From NCBI GenBank assembly GCA_013400975.1, contig WBMZ01011614.1, positions 62,173-126,172 of the forward strand: a stretch of 64,000 bases of DNA, in the 5' to 3' direction. Below the pieces are notes generated by a model. The model ran no database searches, had not been told where the DNA came from, and was given only the letters and a program-made list of their open reading frames with translations. This DNA comes from Atrichornis clamosus. Taxonomy: Eukaryota; Chordata; Aves; Passeriformes; Menuridae. Of this stretch, positions 1-13,065 are shown piece by piece (positions within the stretch are counted from its first letter, which is position 1; each line of letters opens with the position of its first letter). Both the position numbers and the translations under genes were made by a program.

Positions 1-1782
1 GTGAATTATCTATTATTTTTGACAAAATAAATTTGCAAGGTGCTCCCCACCCCACTAAGAGCCTATGTTCTGATCATTTTACTCCAATTTAAAAATACCT
101 ATTTTCAGATATTTAAGGGCAACAGTTTGGAAAATATCTGATTCATGAAAGTCCTTCCATAAACACCCACTACCAGTTGGTAAACTATTTAGGTCTCTCA
201 GGCTGCTCCTTTGAATTTTTAGAAATATATATAGTAGTAAGAAGCACTCATTACTAGTTTTTTAAAATATGTTTTCTCCTATCAAAGAACATATTTCTAT
301 TGTACTCTAATGTTAACACTTCACATGTTGATTTTTTGTTTTTTTAAAGAAGAGCAAATGTTAGTAAATGTACAGGTAAACTTACCAATTAACTAAGTTT
401 ACATATAATTAAGTAAATGTAAATTGCCATATGCTCAGTAAATTTCATAACCCTGAAGATGGTAATTACCATACCTGTCTTATAATGGCCTTACTTTGAA
501 AACAGGTGGGATCTTCTCTGTCTTTTTGGTTTTTTCTTATTAGTAGTTTTTGGACAAATACTAAATGCAGCTACAAAATGTTATTGAGAGCAAAACATTT
601 TGCAAATTTACCAATGCAGACATAAAAAATTATAAGTTCCTGTCCTTGCAGGTGATGATTTTCAAGCTGTCACATGCAACCTGGAAATCTGAAAGTGAGG
701 CAATTAAAAGAAGTTTCCTCAACTTTTGAATTGTGCTCACATGAAGCTTTACAAAAGAAAGAATGAAAATAATTAAGATATTGAGACTGAAACTTCACTT
801 TCTGAAAGATGCCATTTTTGTCTTATTTAATCAGAGCATCCTGCAATATCTGAAGTGCAAATATATAAAAATGTGAATGTGCTTGAAAATATAGAATTTA
901 AAAAGGAGAGTGAAAGAAAATTTTTTTGGAATTTAGCCAGTCATAAAAGATGACTCATCAGACTGTGCATCTCAAAATACTTTCATCTTTGTCTCTGACA
1001 TGCCATTAGTCATTTTATGATTTACCTCAGTCTCTTCATCGTTATTAAATACTGAAATATTAGCAAATATAATGTATATTCCTTATGTATATTGATATTA
1101 TTTTGAAATCTGCATTAGGAACACTGAGCATAGACAGTTCTTGCTAAATTGTCCTACAGAACTCTCTGAGAAGCAAAAACACAAATGCATAAAGTACGAT
1201 CAAGTATGAAAGGGTTTTCCAAACTGCGTGCCACTAGCATTACCAAAGCCCTTTCAAAATACTACGAAACCTTTCACAGATCCCCTTCTGCTAATTGTAA
1301 TTACTATGGTTCTTATCAATGCAATTGATAGTACCAAGTAATTAGATTTTCTGAAAACTTGATCGAGGGAGAGTTATGTATATATATAAATACAGAATGT
1401 ATTTAGGACTATGGCTATTCAGGCTGAGGAAGAATTGCCTTCCTTTAAATTAGAAGGAGACAGGAGGGAGACAGAGCTGGTAAACTGGTTTTGTTGCACT
1501 TATGCTTCTGAAGTGAAATGAAATAAAGAAAAGCAGTTAAATGGAATCTATTAGGGCAGTTACTGATGTTTTCATTGCAACTTAAAATATTTGCTACTGT
1601 AACTTCTTTATAAAATCTGCTTAGAAGTACCCTTTGGAATGTATTCTACAAACATTTTGAAAAAAGATGGGTTATCCACGTGAAAGAACTTTAATTCGTT
1701 ATCTTTACCTTCCTTCTTCCTGATTCTCTTCACCTATTGTTTCCCCATTTTTTTGATGACATTTTCTACCAAAGTTGGTAAT
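1..1782. other. AT-rich sequence without a gene
   Basis: All six frames are broken by frequent stops and no domain, RNA gene or recognisable repeat is visible. The sequence is AT-rich with short A and T runs, as expected of avian intergenic or intronic DNA. Confidence 0.6.
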
Positions 1783-1858
1783 ACAAAAAACAAACCAAAC
1801 AAAAAACCCCAAAACACAACAACAACAACAAAACCCCACAAGACAAACAAACAAAAAC
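1783..1858. repeat. A/C-rich simple sequence (CAA-type)
   Basis: This tract is made almost only of A and C, with CAA and CAAA units and short C runs. It is the opposite-strand form of the GT-rich tracts found elsewhere in the window. A 103-aa frame running through it translates to a K/N/T/Q-rich string, which is simple-sequence translation and not a gene. Confidence 0.8.
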
Positions 1859-2456
1859 TTCACAACCGACCCTGAATGCCAACAGAAGATTTACAGAGGA
1901 ATGCAATCAAGAACGATGTTGCAAATCAAGCCTAGAATCAGACCATCAAAAATTCAAAAACTTCCAGCTATTTGCAATTACAGTGGTAATTGCTATTTTA
2001 AAATGTTTTCCTTCTTCCAAAGAAACTCTGTGTTGTTAGCTGAAATTCTAGGGATTTTAAATCAGAGCAAATCTCTGTGCAGCTGATGAAGGCTAAATAT
2101 TATAGGCAATCAAAACAACACATTATCTACATATTTCAGCTGATTAAAAAAAATGTAGCTTTTGGAACTTCTCTAAGAAGTCATTTTACGATGTAGTACT
2201 AGCTAATTGCAACATACCTTTTCAGACCAAAATATTAGCATTAAATATTTTAAAGTGAAAGGTGGTGGATTTTTAAGGAAGTCGCATCTAAGGTCTTTGC
2301 TATGTTATTTTAGTATAAGTAATCATTCCTTTCCTTTCTGTTGTGAATCAGTTTTGCAGTGAAGTCTTGATTGTAAACAGCATGTAATGCATAAAATTAA
2401 AGTTTCCTTAAAAAGACTGTAATTTAAAGATTGATATATCAACATTACATAATATG
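1859..2456. other. AT-rich sequence without a gene
   Basis: Nothing recognisable is seen on either strand. Confidence 0.55.
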
Positions 2457-2552
2457 AGTGGAAGGTGTCCCTCCCTGCCCGTGGCAGAGGTGTTGGAACA
2501 AGATGATCTTTACAGTCCCTTCAAACCCAGGCCATTCAATGGTTCTGTGATC
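2457..2552 (+). mobile_element. CR1 LINE fragment, 3' end
   Basis: About 95 bases match the end of avian CR1 retrotransposons in sense orientation. The visible landmarks are a GGTGTCCCT...CTGCCC...GGCAGAGG block, then GTTGGAACAAGATGATCTTTA and CAGTCCCTTCAAACCCAGGCCATTCAATGG in pieces, closing with a degenerate copy of the ATTCTATG-type terminal repeat. CR1 copies are normally 5'-truncated and lack target-site duplications, and this one keeps only the tail, with no coding capacity. Identification is from known CR1 sequence; subfamily cannot be assigned by eye. Confidence 0.9.
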
Positions 2553-4020
2553 CCTCTGGGTGTTTTCTTTTAGCAACAGTTCATTAGTTAGTTGATGTCT
2601 GAAGAACAGATATAAAGGTTAAATTGTAAAATGTCCATGTGATCAATACCTATTAAACTTACAGAATTTGTTTTGAACAAATATTTAGGAAAAAGCAATT
2701 GAGTATTTGTATAACAGTTATTTTATACCCACTAAATCTGCATGAAGCAAATGCCAAGAATTGGCAGAGCAGTGATGACACAGCACTGAAACCACTGCAG
2801 TAGGATCAATGCTGCTGACAGAGCCCAGTGTGGAATTTTTTGAAGTTGGAGGCAAATTTTTAGTGCAAGATCCTGACTTACAGACCTCGTTTACAGAACA
2901 GTCAGAAAGAGCAACTGCATTAAAGTACTAAAGTTAAATTGTGGAAGTTTTGTGTTTTGTTTGGGTTTTTGTTTTGTTGGTTGGTTTTGTTTGGTTTTTT
3001 TTTCCCTGAGGTGGAGCTGGAAGGTGTCTGTAAGTTTAGGATAAATGAAACTGCAGGTAACTGTTGATATAAAATTGAGACTTTGATTAATTGGTTAAAT
3101 ACCTAATTTTGTACTCACTGATTTATACCATTGAGGCCAAGAACTTCATAAATATTTAGCATCTTTAGTAAGCTTGTGTGACACTTTGAGGCAAAATGAA
3201 GCCAATAACCTGAAAAAGGGAGCAAAAAGGGTTCATAGGTTGAAACCACTCAATGTTGTTTAATCTGTAGTACTAAATTATTAAATCCTTCGAGGAAGAA
3301 AAATCACATATGATTGAAAGAGTATTTGAGAAAATGAATCTTCAACATTAGAGTAAATCTGTTAAGTGTGAAAATATGATTTTAATCAGGGCATGAATGT
3401 TGGGGATTTTGTACAAATAAGATATTCTTGTGAATCATTGAAGAGTGTCACTTGAAACTTATTTTTATAATCTGAAGGATACAGGAAAGTTAAGGAAGAA
3501 AAAAACTGCCATGACTTTTTGAGTTCTAAGTATATGTTACTTTATTGAGTTCATAAGTAGCTTACTTCTTCATAGCTAAAAAATGTGCTAGAAAAAAATC
3601 CCAAAAGTATATTTGGATCACATTTATAATACGGCTACATATTTATAAACAGGCCTCTGATCTGTTATTGTCTTATACATTAGCAATAAAGGGATTTGAG
3701 CAGAGGTCTTTGGTTTGTAGTAACTTTAAACCTGAACTTCATTATGAAAGAGATACCATCTCTCTTGAAAGACGTCCCTAAACCTGACACAACATGATAC
3801 TATATGAATGAAAAAACAGTCATGATTTCAGATATAAAACACCTGAAAGTAAATCTGTAGTTTTGCAACCATACTTGGGAAAAGCACCAATCATTTTATT
3901 CTATGGGATTCCAGAGCCAGCTGATAGATTAATCACTTTTGACAGTAACTCACTTTTTGACCTATGTGGCAAGGAGAATGTCACAGCAGTAGGAGAGGCT
4001 CTGTGATAATTGGAAAGTGA
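2553..4020. other. Unique AT-rich sequence, no gene seen
   Basis: Apart from the GT-rich tract at 2947, I see no recognisable coding, RNA or repeat signal in this stretch. Confidence 0.55.
2947..3004. repeat. GT-rich simple tract
   Basis: The plus strand is almost pure G and T here, with GTTTT and GGTT units running into a T run. Similar tracts recur at several places in the window. Confidence 0.8.
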
Positions 4021-4021
4021 A

Positions 4022-4140
4022 GGGGACTTGGTGGTGCAGTAGGTTAGTGCATTAGCCTTTCCCCTCTGGAGACCCTGGTTCACATTCTGCCCTCGGGTCA
4101 CTAGTGAAAATTCATGCTTTGGTATCCTACCTCTATTTGT
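4022..4140 (+). mobile_element. tRNA-derived SINE relic (amniote MIR-like)
   Basis: The first part resembles a tRNA-type RNA polymerase III promoter. An A-box-like stretch (GGTGCAGTAGGTTAGTGCA, about 4032-4050) is followed by a B-box-like GACCCTGGTTCAC at about 4071-4083. The spacing and the wording of the tRNA-like head resemble the old MIR/CORE-SINE group of amniotes. The remainder, down to roughly 4140, is too diverged to place. The longest open frame in the window (136 aa, minus strand, 3901-4311) crosses it antisense and has no recognisable domain. A decayed tRNA pseudogene is the alternative, but the missing tRNA acceptor pairing makes a SINE more likely. Confidence 0.55.
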
Positions 4141-7100
4141 ACATATGACAAAAAACCCCCCATATTTGGAAAAATTGTATTGTTCTTCACTACAAAACAC
4201 TGTATGGGCAAGGATCTTAGGTCCAACGTACATTAGTAGAGAACTTAAAATGCTTTTAATCCTGCAATATGTGTCTGTCAAGACCACCTGCCTGAAAGAA
4301 CATTCACTCAATATATTATAGAAAGGAAAAAAAAAGGGAAAAACTTCTAAGTTAATATGTATGAAAATAATGCAAATAATGAAAGAAACTCATCCGTAAT
4401 ATAAAAGCTACACTGATGTTTTCCCCATTTTCATTTGGAATTAACTCCTGCTAATCTCTCTTGCACTGAAGTTATATTTATCTTAAATTGTTTTACTTGA
4501 ACCTACTTCTGACTAAGATTTTCAAGTGCCAGAGAAGTGCTGTTTCATATGCAGTGGAGTGGAGCCGTGATGACATCCAGTGATTAATTAATTCAAAAAG
4601 TGCACATTCCCTAAAGGTATCCTGGGAGCCACTTTCCAAGCCTCTTTAAAAGAAACATATTGCCTGCATTTACAGGTGGTAGTAAGCTGAATATAGATTG
4701 GTTATCAGTGATGTACTGCCTTTTATTACATCTGTAGTGCTTACTCTTATTGCCTTGTAACAAGGGTGCTGCAACTAATTGTGCTTAATGATGCAATGCA
4801 AAGAGCCTGAATTTTGTCTTATTAACTCCTCCTATGTTTATCTTTTCATCTCCTTCAAAACAAGTTCCAAGTTATATTAGGGATTTGAAGCACTGTGTGA
4901 ACACCTTAACTTTCAAATCCCCACAACAATAGTAGCTCTGTTTGCAACTGTGAGAGAGCTTCTCTCTTTAAACTTGAATTAAATGTTCAGGAGGGGTCCA
5001 GCCTGAGAACCTTGGTGACTAAAGCAGTCTGTACAAGGATGCAAAAGGCATCAGGGTGTTGCATTTGTCCTGCCCTGCCCTCCCCCCTCCACCGCCTTTT
5101 GAGTGACAAAATAGAAGCTGGAGGCAGATTTTATAAAGGTAGGGGAAAAAAAAGCAAAAACTTTATTTCGGAAGCTTCTTCAAAATACAAGGGCAGTCCT
5201 TCCCCCCCAGCCTGGAACAAAGTCCCAGTATACAAAGGTTTGTGTAAGGGGGTGTGGGTAAGGAAAATATGCAAAAAGAAAAGATGGCAAAAGAAAAAGA
5301 GAATAACAATGGCCTCTCTATCCAATAGCTCTACATATATGCTGTTCTAACAAAAAACATAGTTTACAAAGATTCTTCAATTAAAACACAGAATTAAACA
5401 TTTGTCTTTCAGTCGTCACTCTGCGATAGCATGTTCTCAACCCTGGAAAGCTGTAGAGATAGGTGGCTCTATTTTGTCTAGGATATAGGGTATTATTAAT
5501 CTGAAACAGCGCAGGAATGCTAGCATGGACTAGGCAAAAAGGCAAAAGCAAAAAGCAAAAAGCCTCTCGGCATCAAGGGAAGACCCACAATTTTATACCC
5601 TTCTTCCAGGCAAGGAGCAATAACAATTATGGCTCCATCTCTGCAGCAGACAATAAGAATGTTCAGCTATCCACAGCATCCAGTCTCTATCCCTTTCTGA
5701 CAATAATTTCCCTCTTATTTTAGGTAAATTTGGAGTAGAGATTAAAATATACTTTCTTTTTTTTCCCTTTAATAATGACAAAAAAAATAGAGGGGGTAAA
5801 CAGAAGAAGCAAAGGATTAAAGGAAAAATACAGGACAGAGAAAACTTGAATAGAAAGCAGGAAACATGGACAGAGATGTCATTTGACTGATAAATCTTTT
5901 TTTTTGTTGTTTCTACTCCTCCAACACATATGAAGTAATTTAAATTTATACTGTTAATTGTAATTGAATTTCTAATAGCGTGACAGTAGTCTTCATTTGA
6001 GACATTTTCTTTCCTCCATGAAAAAAACTTACAGAATTGTGAAAACCTTTGAGTGACTTCTATGGTAAATAGAGCTTAGATGTCCTTTAAGTGGCATAAA
6101 TTTCTTTGAATAGCTCAGTTTTTTCACTGTTTAGGTTTTGTTGTTGCTGGGATTTTTTGTGTGTTTTTTGATTGTTTTGGGGTTTGAGGTTTTTTTTATA
6201 AACCAGACAGACCTGATTTGAAGCCCTCAATAAGAAGCAGAAGCAAAACACGATTGAACTGTGATTTTCCCATACATTGTAATGTTCACAGAAAGGAGTA
6301 AACTAAGATAAGCTTTTTCTTGGTACACCTGCATCTTGCCAGATCAGCAAATGAAGAGCTACAAGTTGCAACCGGATGTTGGTAAAGAAAAAGGTGCTGA
6401 AATAGTCCTTGAACTGCTTAAGCAAGTTGGTCCAAAACATTGCTTTTCATTTTTTATTGAACTTGTATATCTGATGTCTTAAACCAAAAACCTTATGAAT
6501 AACTCTCTTCCTACATCAAAATACTGCCTTATATAGAGCACATTTTCATCATTTGTTCACTTATGCTGTTCCACATTACAAATGAAGTTCTAAAAGAAGT
6601 GAAAGATGACTAGTTTGAAGAAGCTCTGCTGATGTTAAAATTGTAGAAAGAGGAATAGTGTTCTGTGCTTATTCTGGAAGCCTACATGAACCTCCAAATG
6701 AAGTTTGTAGGACCGTTAGTTTTGCTTAGTCCTCTTTTCTCAGAATCCAGATAGTATTTTTACTCATTTAAGTCTTCAATGTTCAACAATGCTACTCACT
6801 AATAATTGGCTATTCATCGTGAGACAATTAACATCTGTCTCTATTTGTTCCTGTGCTTTCACAGATGTGTAGGATTTGAATATGCTCATTTTTAGAGGTT
6901 CTTTGAGCTTTTGTTTTTAATTATGAAAAATACAACGTAAAGGTAATGCAACAATTGCAATGAAGTGCTCAGATTTCTATCTGTTAACGGAAGTGTGTGT
7001 GCTTCTGGATTTGATTTTGAGTTGAGAAAATAATCTGACAATTTACTTTTACACCCCTTTAGTATTGGTGTGGGGGTTTTTTTATGTTTCACTGTTGTTA

Positions 7101-8145
7101 GGTATGATGCACAGAAGCAGGGTGAGAAAGTGATTTCATGCTCTATTTCTCCAGATGAAGTTTTGTGGTTTGCTGATGAATATTGACATGTAAACCCAAA
7201 TTGCAACTTCCCAGTTCTAACAATGGTATATTAAAAAATTGTTTACAGAAGTCATAGGTATGCTTTTATAGGCCACACGAAACTTTTGAAATGAGTTGAT
7301 GTTTTATCCTGGCACAGGTTAGCTTCAAGAAAATTAGCTTTTCTTGGTTTTATACTTCTAAGATGATGACTGGTTTCCAAATAGGTTGTTTGCTACCATA
7401 ACTTTTAATTATATTGAACCAAAACAAAAGTTTAGAGAAAACAATGGTGACCATGCTGGGGTTTTATTTTAGAATGGAATTTTCTTGATTGTCTAAAATC
7501 AGATAATCTTACAGTACTTGGAAGTATATAAAAGGACAAGGTTATCTAATCCATGAATGTAAGGAAGCATCAACAACTTTACTTCTGGAATCTGTCTTCA
7601 CTATTACGTAACCCAGAATTTTATCACATAATTATTTTTGGGTTTTGTTTTGTATTTGTGGGTTTATTGTAGCATCCATTGCTCTAAACCATGATGTCTT
7701 TGAGGACAGAGCAGATAGGAATGAAAACCTCTGCAGTCATCCATCAGTCAATGGTAGTCCAGCCTCAGTCTTTTATCATTATTTTACTGTAACTGGGCTC
7801 TTTACCGGGTTCATACTTCTTCTACATGCAATTTAGAAAACATAGTTTAATTTGAAGTAAAACAAAGAAACAAATGTTCCATATTCTTACTGGGAAAAGA
7901 CATCTAAAAAAATGTTTCATCCAGCTCCACTCAAAGTAATTCAAAGCTGTGATTCTTGTTCCTACTGCATAATCTCAAGAAAGATTGTCACCTAATAACA
8001 TAGTAAAGTATTGTATTAAGCTGGTTATCTGGACAGATATATAATTTTGAACTATTTCTAGTGTTTTACATTTATCTTTGTTTCCTAAGGTGTCTCTGTG
8101 AAGATGGAATTTGAATCCATTAAAAAGGTGAACACTGTGGGCTGG
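4141..8145. other. Unique AT-rich sequence, no gene seen
   Basis: Only short chance frames (up to about 110 aa) occur. A perfect inverted repeat CCTTGT-A-ACAAGG lies just downstream at 4753-4765. Short A-rich purine repeats lie at 5525-5560 and a GT-rich tract at 6132-6200. No coding or RNA gene signal is visible. Confidence 0.55.
6132..6200. repeat. GT-rich simple tract
   Basis: The plus strand is dominated by G and T, with TTTTTTG and GTGTTTT units ending in a T run. Confidence 0.7.
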
Positions 8146-8163
8146 ATATATATATATATATAT
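8146..8163. repeat. AT dinucleotide microsatellite, nine units
   Basis: Eighteen bases of uninterrupted alternating A and T. It is the only clear dinucleotide microsatellite of this kind in the window. Confidence 0.9.
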
Positions 8164-11100
8164 CCCAACTTTGGGATATGAGAAAAAATGGTGGAGAATA
8201 AGAAAAATTAGCAAGGTTATTAATTTGGTAATAGCAGCACAAAACATTTAATAATGTATCAGATAGCATTATCAAAATGTTTATGTAGCTGCCCTCATTC
8301 CTAATGAAAATTTCTGAAAAACAGCCATAATCACAGGCTTATGATAAATTGTCTAAGGCTTCAGATGTTCTGTCCAACAAGCACTAATATCATGATAGTG
8401 TATAAGTACATTTACTAAAGTCATAAATGTAATTAGGGCACTCTGACATAAACTTTTTTCACAGGCAAAGTTTTTCCAATCAACAATAATGGAATATTGC
8501 TAGGTGAAGTAAAATTATGGCACTGTCTGTTCATTACATAAAGTTGCATACTGAAAATAAGAATATTAAAATTTAGCATTAAATTAATAGTGTTATAGTC
8601 CCTTCTTCAGGCTCTGTTCTTAGTTGTTTGGAATTTAGAAATTAAGTATCTGTGAGTGGGTAAGTACATGGCTTTGAGTTGACTTTTTCGTTCTACACCC
8701 TTGATAGACTTTGTGTCAAAAAGTTTCCAGTCATAACTCTACATGACATTAGGGTTATGGCCCCATTATGTGACTACAGTCAGGAGCTGCATACCTGACA
8801 GGTTTCAAGAGATATAGGAAAGGTGTTAAAGAAATGTCTCAGTTTTGTGAAGTCCATATAAGAAAAGAATTGGCTACCTCTGCAAGTATTTCTAGCTGTT
8901 TTGCTCAAAACAAAAGTTGAAGTTTGTCTTTTGTGCATTTAGAACTTCTTAAAGGAATGATTCCTTCAAAATGACAGTGAGTCCTGAAAGGATAAAAGCT
9001 TAAGAAAATGCATAACATACTGAAATATGCACACATATTGTACCTCATCTTGCCTAGTTCTCCATGAAATGTCAAAAGAACCTCCTACTGTGATTTGTCT
9101 GTGAGCTCTGCAAGACTGATTAAATTTCTATATAATGTCAGTCGTTGCATCCTGTGAACCATAAATTATAAAATTTGTTTCTATTTTATCACTCCATAAA
9201 AAGGTTTAAAACTTCTGATCTGATACGAAGAATAAACTGTGACTCTCATTTTATTTGTGGCAATTTTATGCACATGAAGAAATAGAATGTAAGTGTGGAG
9301 TATATTCTTTATATAAGTGTGTGAAAGAAATAGATTAATAAAGATTTTACTACAATAAGGTATATAATATTATTTTGCAACATCCCAAAATAAGGGAACA
9401 AAATTAGGTGCCCAAAGTCTGATATGTAAAGGTCCCTTGAAAGCAGAACAGAGAATATTCAGGTAAAAGGTTTCAGTTTCCCCCCTTACATTTTTAACTA
9501 GTGGAATAGCAAAGTATAATCAGGAGATTGGTGTTAGGGAAGATTTGCTTTGTGACAGAAACTAGTGTTAAAAGGGCTCATGGTCATTTCTCACACCATT
9601 TCAGAATGTGTGGTTTCTCTTCAGAGTCTCAACTTACACATTTAAATCATATTCAATGTTTTTGACCTTTTGGCACCACACACCAAGAGACTTGTGTGAG
9701 GAATCTGTTCCTCTTGAATTGCTGACTGTAGTTTAAGTCCATTGTTCAGAGAATTTCAGGATTATGAATTTCAAACTGAGACGAATGTAATAAAAATGCC
9801 TTTATTCTCATTCTCATCTCTGTCTCACACTCTGTCACTCCCTCTCACAGGGTTTTGTGCTGCAGCTCATCACCATTGCATCTGAGTGCATTCCAAATAA
9901 AATAAATAACAGTAACAAAGCCTCTAGTGAACATCATGGGGAACATTCACATTGAGAGGCAGGGCTTCTAAATCTGCATGCCACGCTGTATGAACGTGCT
10001 TAGATTGCTTCCAGACTGGAGCTGGTTTACATCCAGCTCCTTGAGTAAAGTGTACTTGAGTGACTCCAGGTCTATATTCACTCGAGGGATTTATGCTGGG
10101 GTTGATGCCTCTTTCAGGGCAGGGATACAGTGAAAGAAAGGTGGAAGAGGAAGAAATGTTTGTAACAACTTGGTGTTTGTGATAACTGTGCACAAAGTTT
10201 TTATTCAGATTGTTAGTCTCACAGTTATGAATATCCCAGTGATTTCTTGTGTTGTTCCTTAATGGAAATAAACATAACTTTAATAACTTTCCTTATTGAA
10301 AAGAATTGCAGTGGACTTAATTTGACTTTTTTCATGTAAAACTACATACTGCTATTTTTTTTCAGTTTATTTTTATAGTTTCTTGTATCTTTAGTACTGC
10401 AGTTATCTTGAACAATATGCCATTAAATCAAGAGCAAATGTAAGTTGATCATAATGAAGTGACTTTCAAAAATGCAATATTCATTTTGAGGATGGATCAT
10501 AAACAAAACCTCTAGCAGAATTTTGCAAGATATAGTCTGTGGTAAAATGTATGAATAAAAGTGACAATTGCAAGAATTTTGAGATTTTAAGTGACACCTA
10601 TTGTAACAGCAAAATGTAAAGCAAACAACTACAAAATTCTTAAAATCTGAGTCACATCAAACCAAACGCAAGAAGAAAAGTAATTAAACCCCTTTCCCCC
10701 AATAAAAACATGATTAAATTGTAGGCATCATAGGGCAGATATTGTGGCTGATTTTCTGTATAATCTAGATGCTGTTTCTCATGAAGGGATTTCATTATAT
10801 CCTTTCAGAGGTTATCTTTATGGAACTGTGTCTTACAGTTGGCTACTTTTTCAGGAGCTGACAAAGAAATGGTTTGCTGAAATGTTTGAGCATCATCAAA
10901 AAGATATAGTAACAGTAAGGTATTCGGTAATAACCATTTTTCTCTAACTGTTGATAAAACCTCTGGAGTTTGGATAACGTTTGAAAGGTTAGCAGGTGCA
11001 ACTAGGTTTTTGAGTGAAAACTGCAAGCGTAGAAATTGTGGTTCTAAAATCAGAGGTATTGATGCAGTACTGTACTTTGGTTTTGGGCCTTCTGCTAGTT

Positions 11101-12668
11101 TTCTGGGGAAATACACTTTGTCCTGAGGGGAACAAACAAGTATATAGGACCATCCATGAATAAGCAGTTCTTCTAAAGTTCTCTTATTTTGGAACATTGT
11201 CACTTGCTATATATTTACATTTCTTGCCTAATTCATGTAGTCTACTTAAAACTGAAAGAGTTATCGACCCTCTTAAAAGGACTAGTCTTTTGCCAGCTAT
11301 TTTCAAATCTGAGGGAAAAAAAAAATCTCTGGTATTGAGTATGGAAAATGTTGATTTTGTAATACATTAACATGATTCGCTCAAGAGTGATGCATATACA
11401 ACAATTGCACAGTTAAGAGAAAGTTGTTGAGTTCCTAACCTTAGAGAAAAAGGTAGAGGGTTTTTAACCTCAGAGCTCAAAAATTGCATGCATTTTTGCT
11501 GAGTTGAGTTTTGTAATTTCCATTCTTAAAGGATCCATCATTTACTTAAACAAGAGAATACCCACTCCTGTTGTACCTAAACTTGATGACAATTTCATGA
11601 ACTAAATGAGCGAGGCATACAGATAACAGTTTTTCAGCTTTTCTGTTGTTTAGACAAATATAAAGACAGTATATCTTAGTCTAAATTGCTAAAGGAATTA
11701 ATGACTTGTGTTCTCTTAAGTACCCAGAGATGAAAATATCATTAAAATGGTTGTTTAGAACATAGAGAGCAATAGATCTGTTTTTACATGTAACACAGAA
11801 AGTAAAAGAGAGATTTCAGTGAGCTCTTAAAAACATTTAAAAGTAATTTAATTGGAATATAGCAAAAAATACTAAATACATATATATTTATCCCAGGGGA
11901 TTGGAAAGTTGAATAACAGATGTGTTCTGAACCCATTAAGCTATTCCTCCATGTTCTATATGAGTCTTTGTAGAGAATATTTGGTGAGAGTATTTTAGGA
12001 GAAATTGAGGAAAAGAGTATTTCTCCTGCATATCTTCTTTTTGATCATTAAAAATAATTTTGACATCACAGGTTGGAACTACATCTGATGAGACTACATA
12101 ACTTATTCAATTTGTTTGAAAAAGGTTAGCAATCGTATTATATTTTGAAGGTGATTTTTCTAGGTATTAATTAAAATCCTATTTAATTTAATTTAATTGT
12201 GTTGGTTTTTTACCTGGAAAATTAAAGAACAAAGTCAGGAGGCAGTGTGGATCCAGACTGACAGCTAAAATAATGCAAAGGCTGAAGAGCTATATCTTGG
12301 TCACCAGACAACTTGCAATGACTCTCTGTCTGCATTTGCAGAGGAGTAAGAAGATAGGTGGGTAGGAAAGAGGAGATTAATAGCACTTTATCAGAGCTCC
12401 TGGCAGAACTCAGCATCTAGAATGTCAGCTAAAAGAGAGAACAGAGATGATATATCAGTAAACTTACTAAAACTTAAATTTTTTTTTCTTTTTCAAGTGT
12501 TAGGATCCTCTCTAGAAGCCTAAAGAATTTATCAGAATTTAAAAGGGTTTTTTTGTTTGTTTTCTGCTGGGAGGTTCTATTTTAAAGCCTTTACATAAAA
12601 CCTTAATTTTCAGGATTTGAAATGAAACAATTTCAATTAGTAGATGCTTTGCAGAGTTACAGTCTGTC
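8164..12668. other. Unique AT-rich sequence, no gene seen
   Basis: Frames are short (the longest is 132 aa on the minus strand at 10805-11203) and overlap other frames without any recognisable domain. A short ATTTA-type pentamer repeat occurs at about 12181-12199. No retroelement was recognised. Confidence 0.55.
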
Positions 12669-12740
12669 TTTAGAATCCTTCGATTTCTATAAAGAATAAG
12701 TATGTTTAGAATCCTTCGATTTCTATAAAGAATAAGTATG
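12669..12740. repeat. Perfect 36-bp tandem duplication
   Basis: Bases 12669-12704 and 12705-12740 are identical, so a 36-bp unit is present exactly twice, head to tail. The unit starts TTTAGAATCC and ends AATAAGTATG. Complete identity suggests a recent duplication, or a collapse or stutter in assembly. Confidence 0.95.
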
Positions 12741-13025
12741 TCATTATTTTATTTCTTTAAAATTGTTCCTTAAAAAATCAACTTGTTTAAAATTTAGGTT
12801 CTCTAGAGAACATTAAAGCAACAGAACCTTCATCCCTTTTTCTTCCATGTGGTCACAGATGCAGAACTTAGTTAAATTTGAGAAATAAAAGTGAATAAAT
12901 AGGGAAGTAAAAGCTCCAGAGGTGCAGAAAATTACTCAGAAATGTGGAGGCCTCTAAGGTATTCCCTAGTTAAAGAAAATTTAGGAGGAATCAATAAATG
13001 AAGATGCCACCTATTTGAATTCTGG

Positions 13026-13065
13026 GAATACAACTTATCCCAGCAGAATACTACTTATCCCAGCA
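13026..13065. repeat. 20-bp tandem duplication, one mismatch
   Basis: A 20-bp unit beginning GAATAC and ending CCCAGCA occurs twice in tandem (13026-13045 and 13046-13065), with a single A/T difference. Confidence 0.9.

Noticed and set aside
4032..4090. Functional tRNA gene
   Set aside because: A- and B-box-like motifs are present, but the acceptor and anticodon stems do not pair convincingly, so a SINE relic is the better reading.
3901..4311. 136-aa minus-strand frame, the longest in the window
   Set aside because: It runs antisense over a tRNA-derived SINE relic, has no recognisable domain, and is of the length expected by chance in 64 kb.
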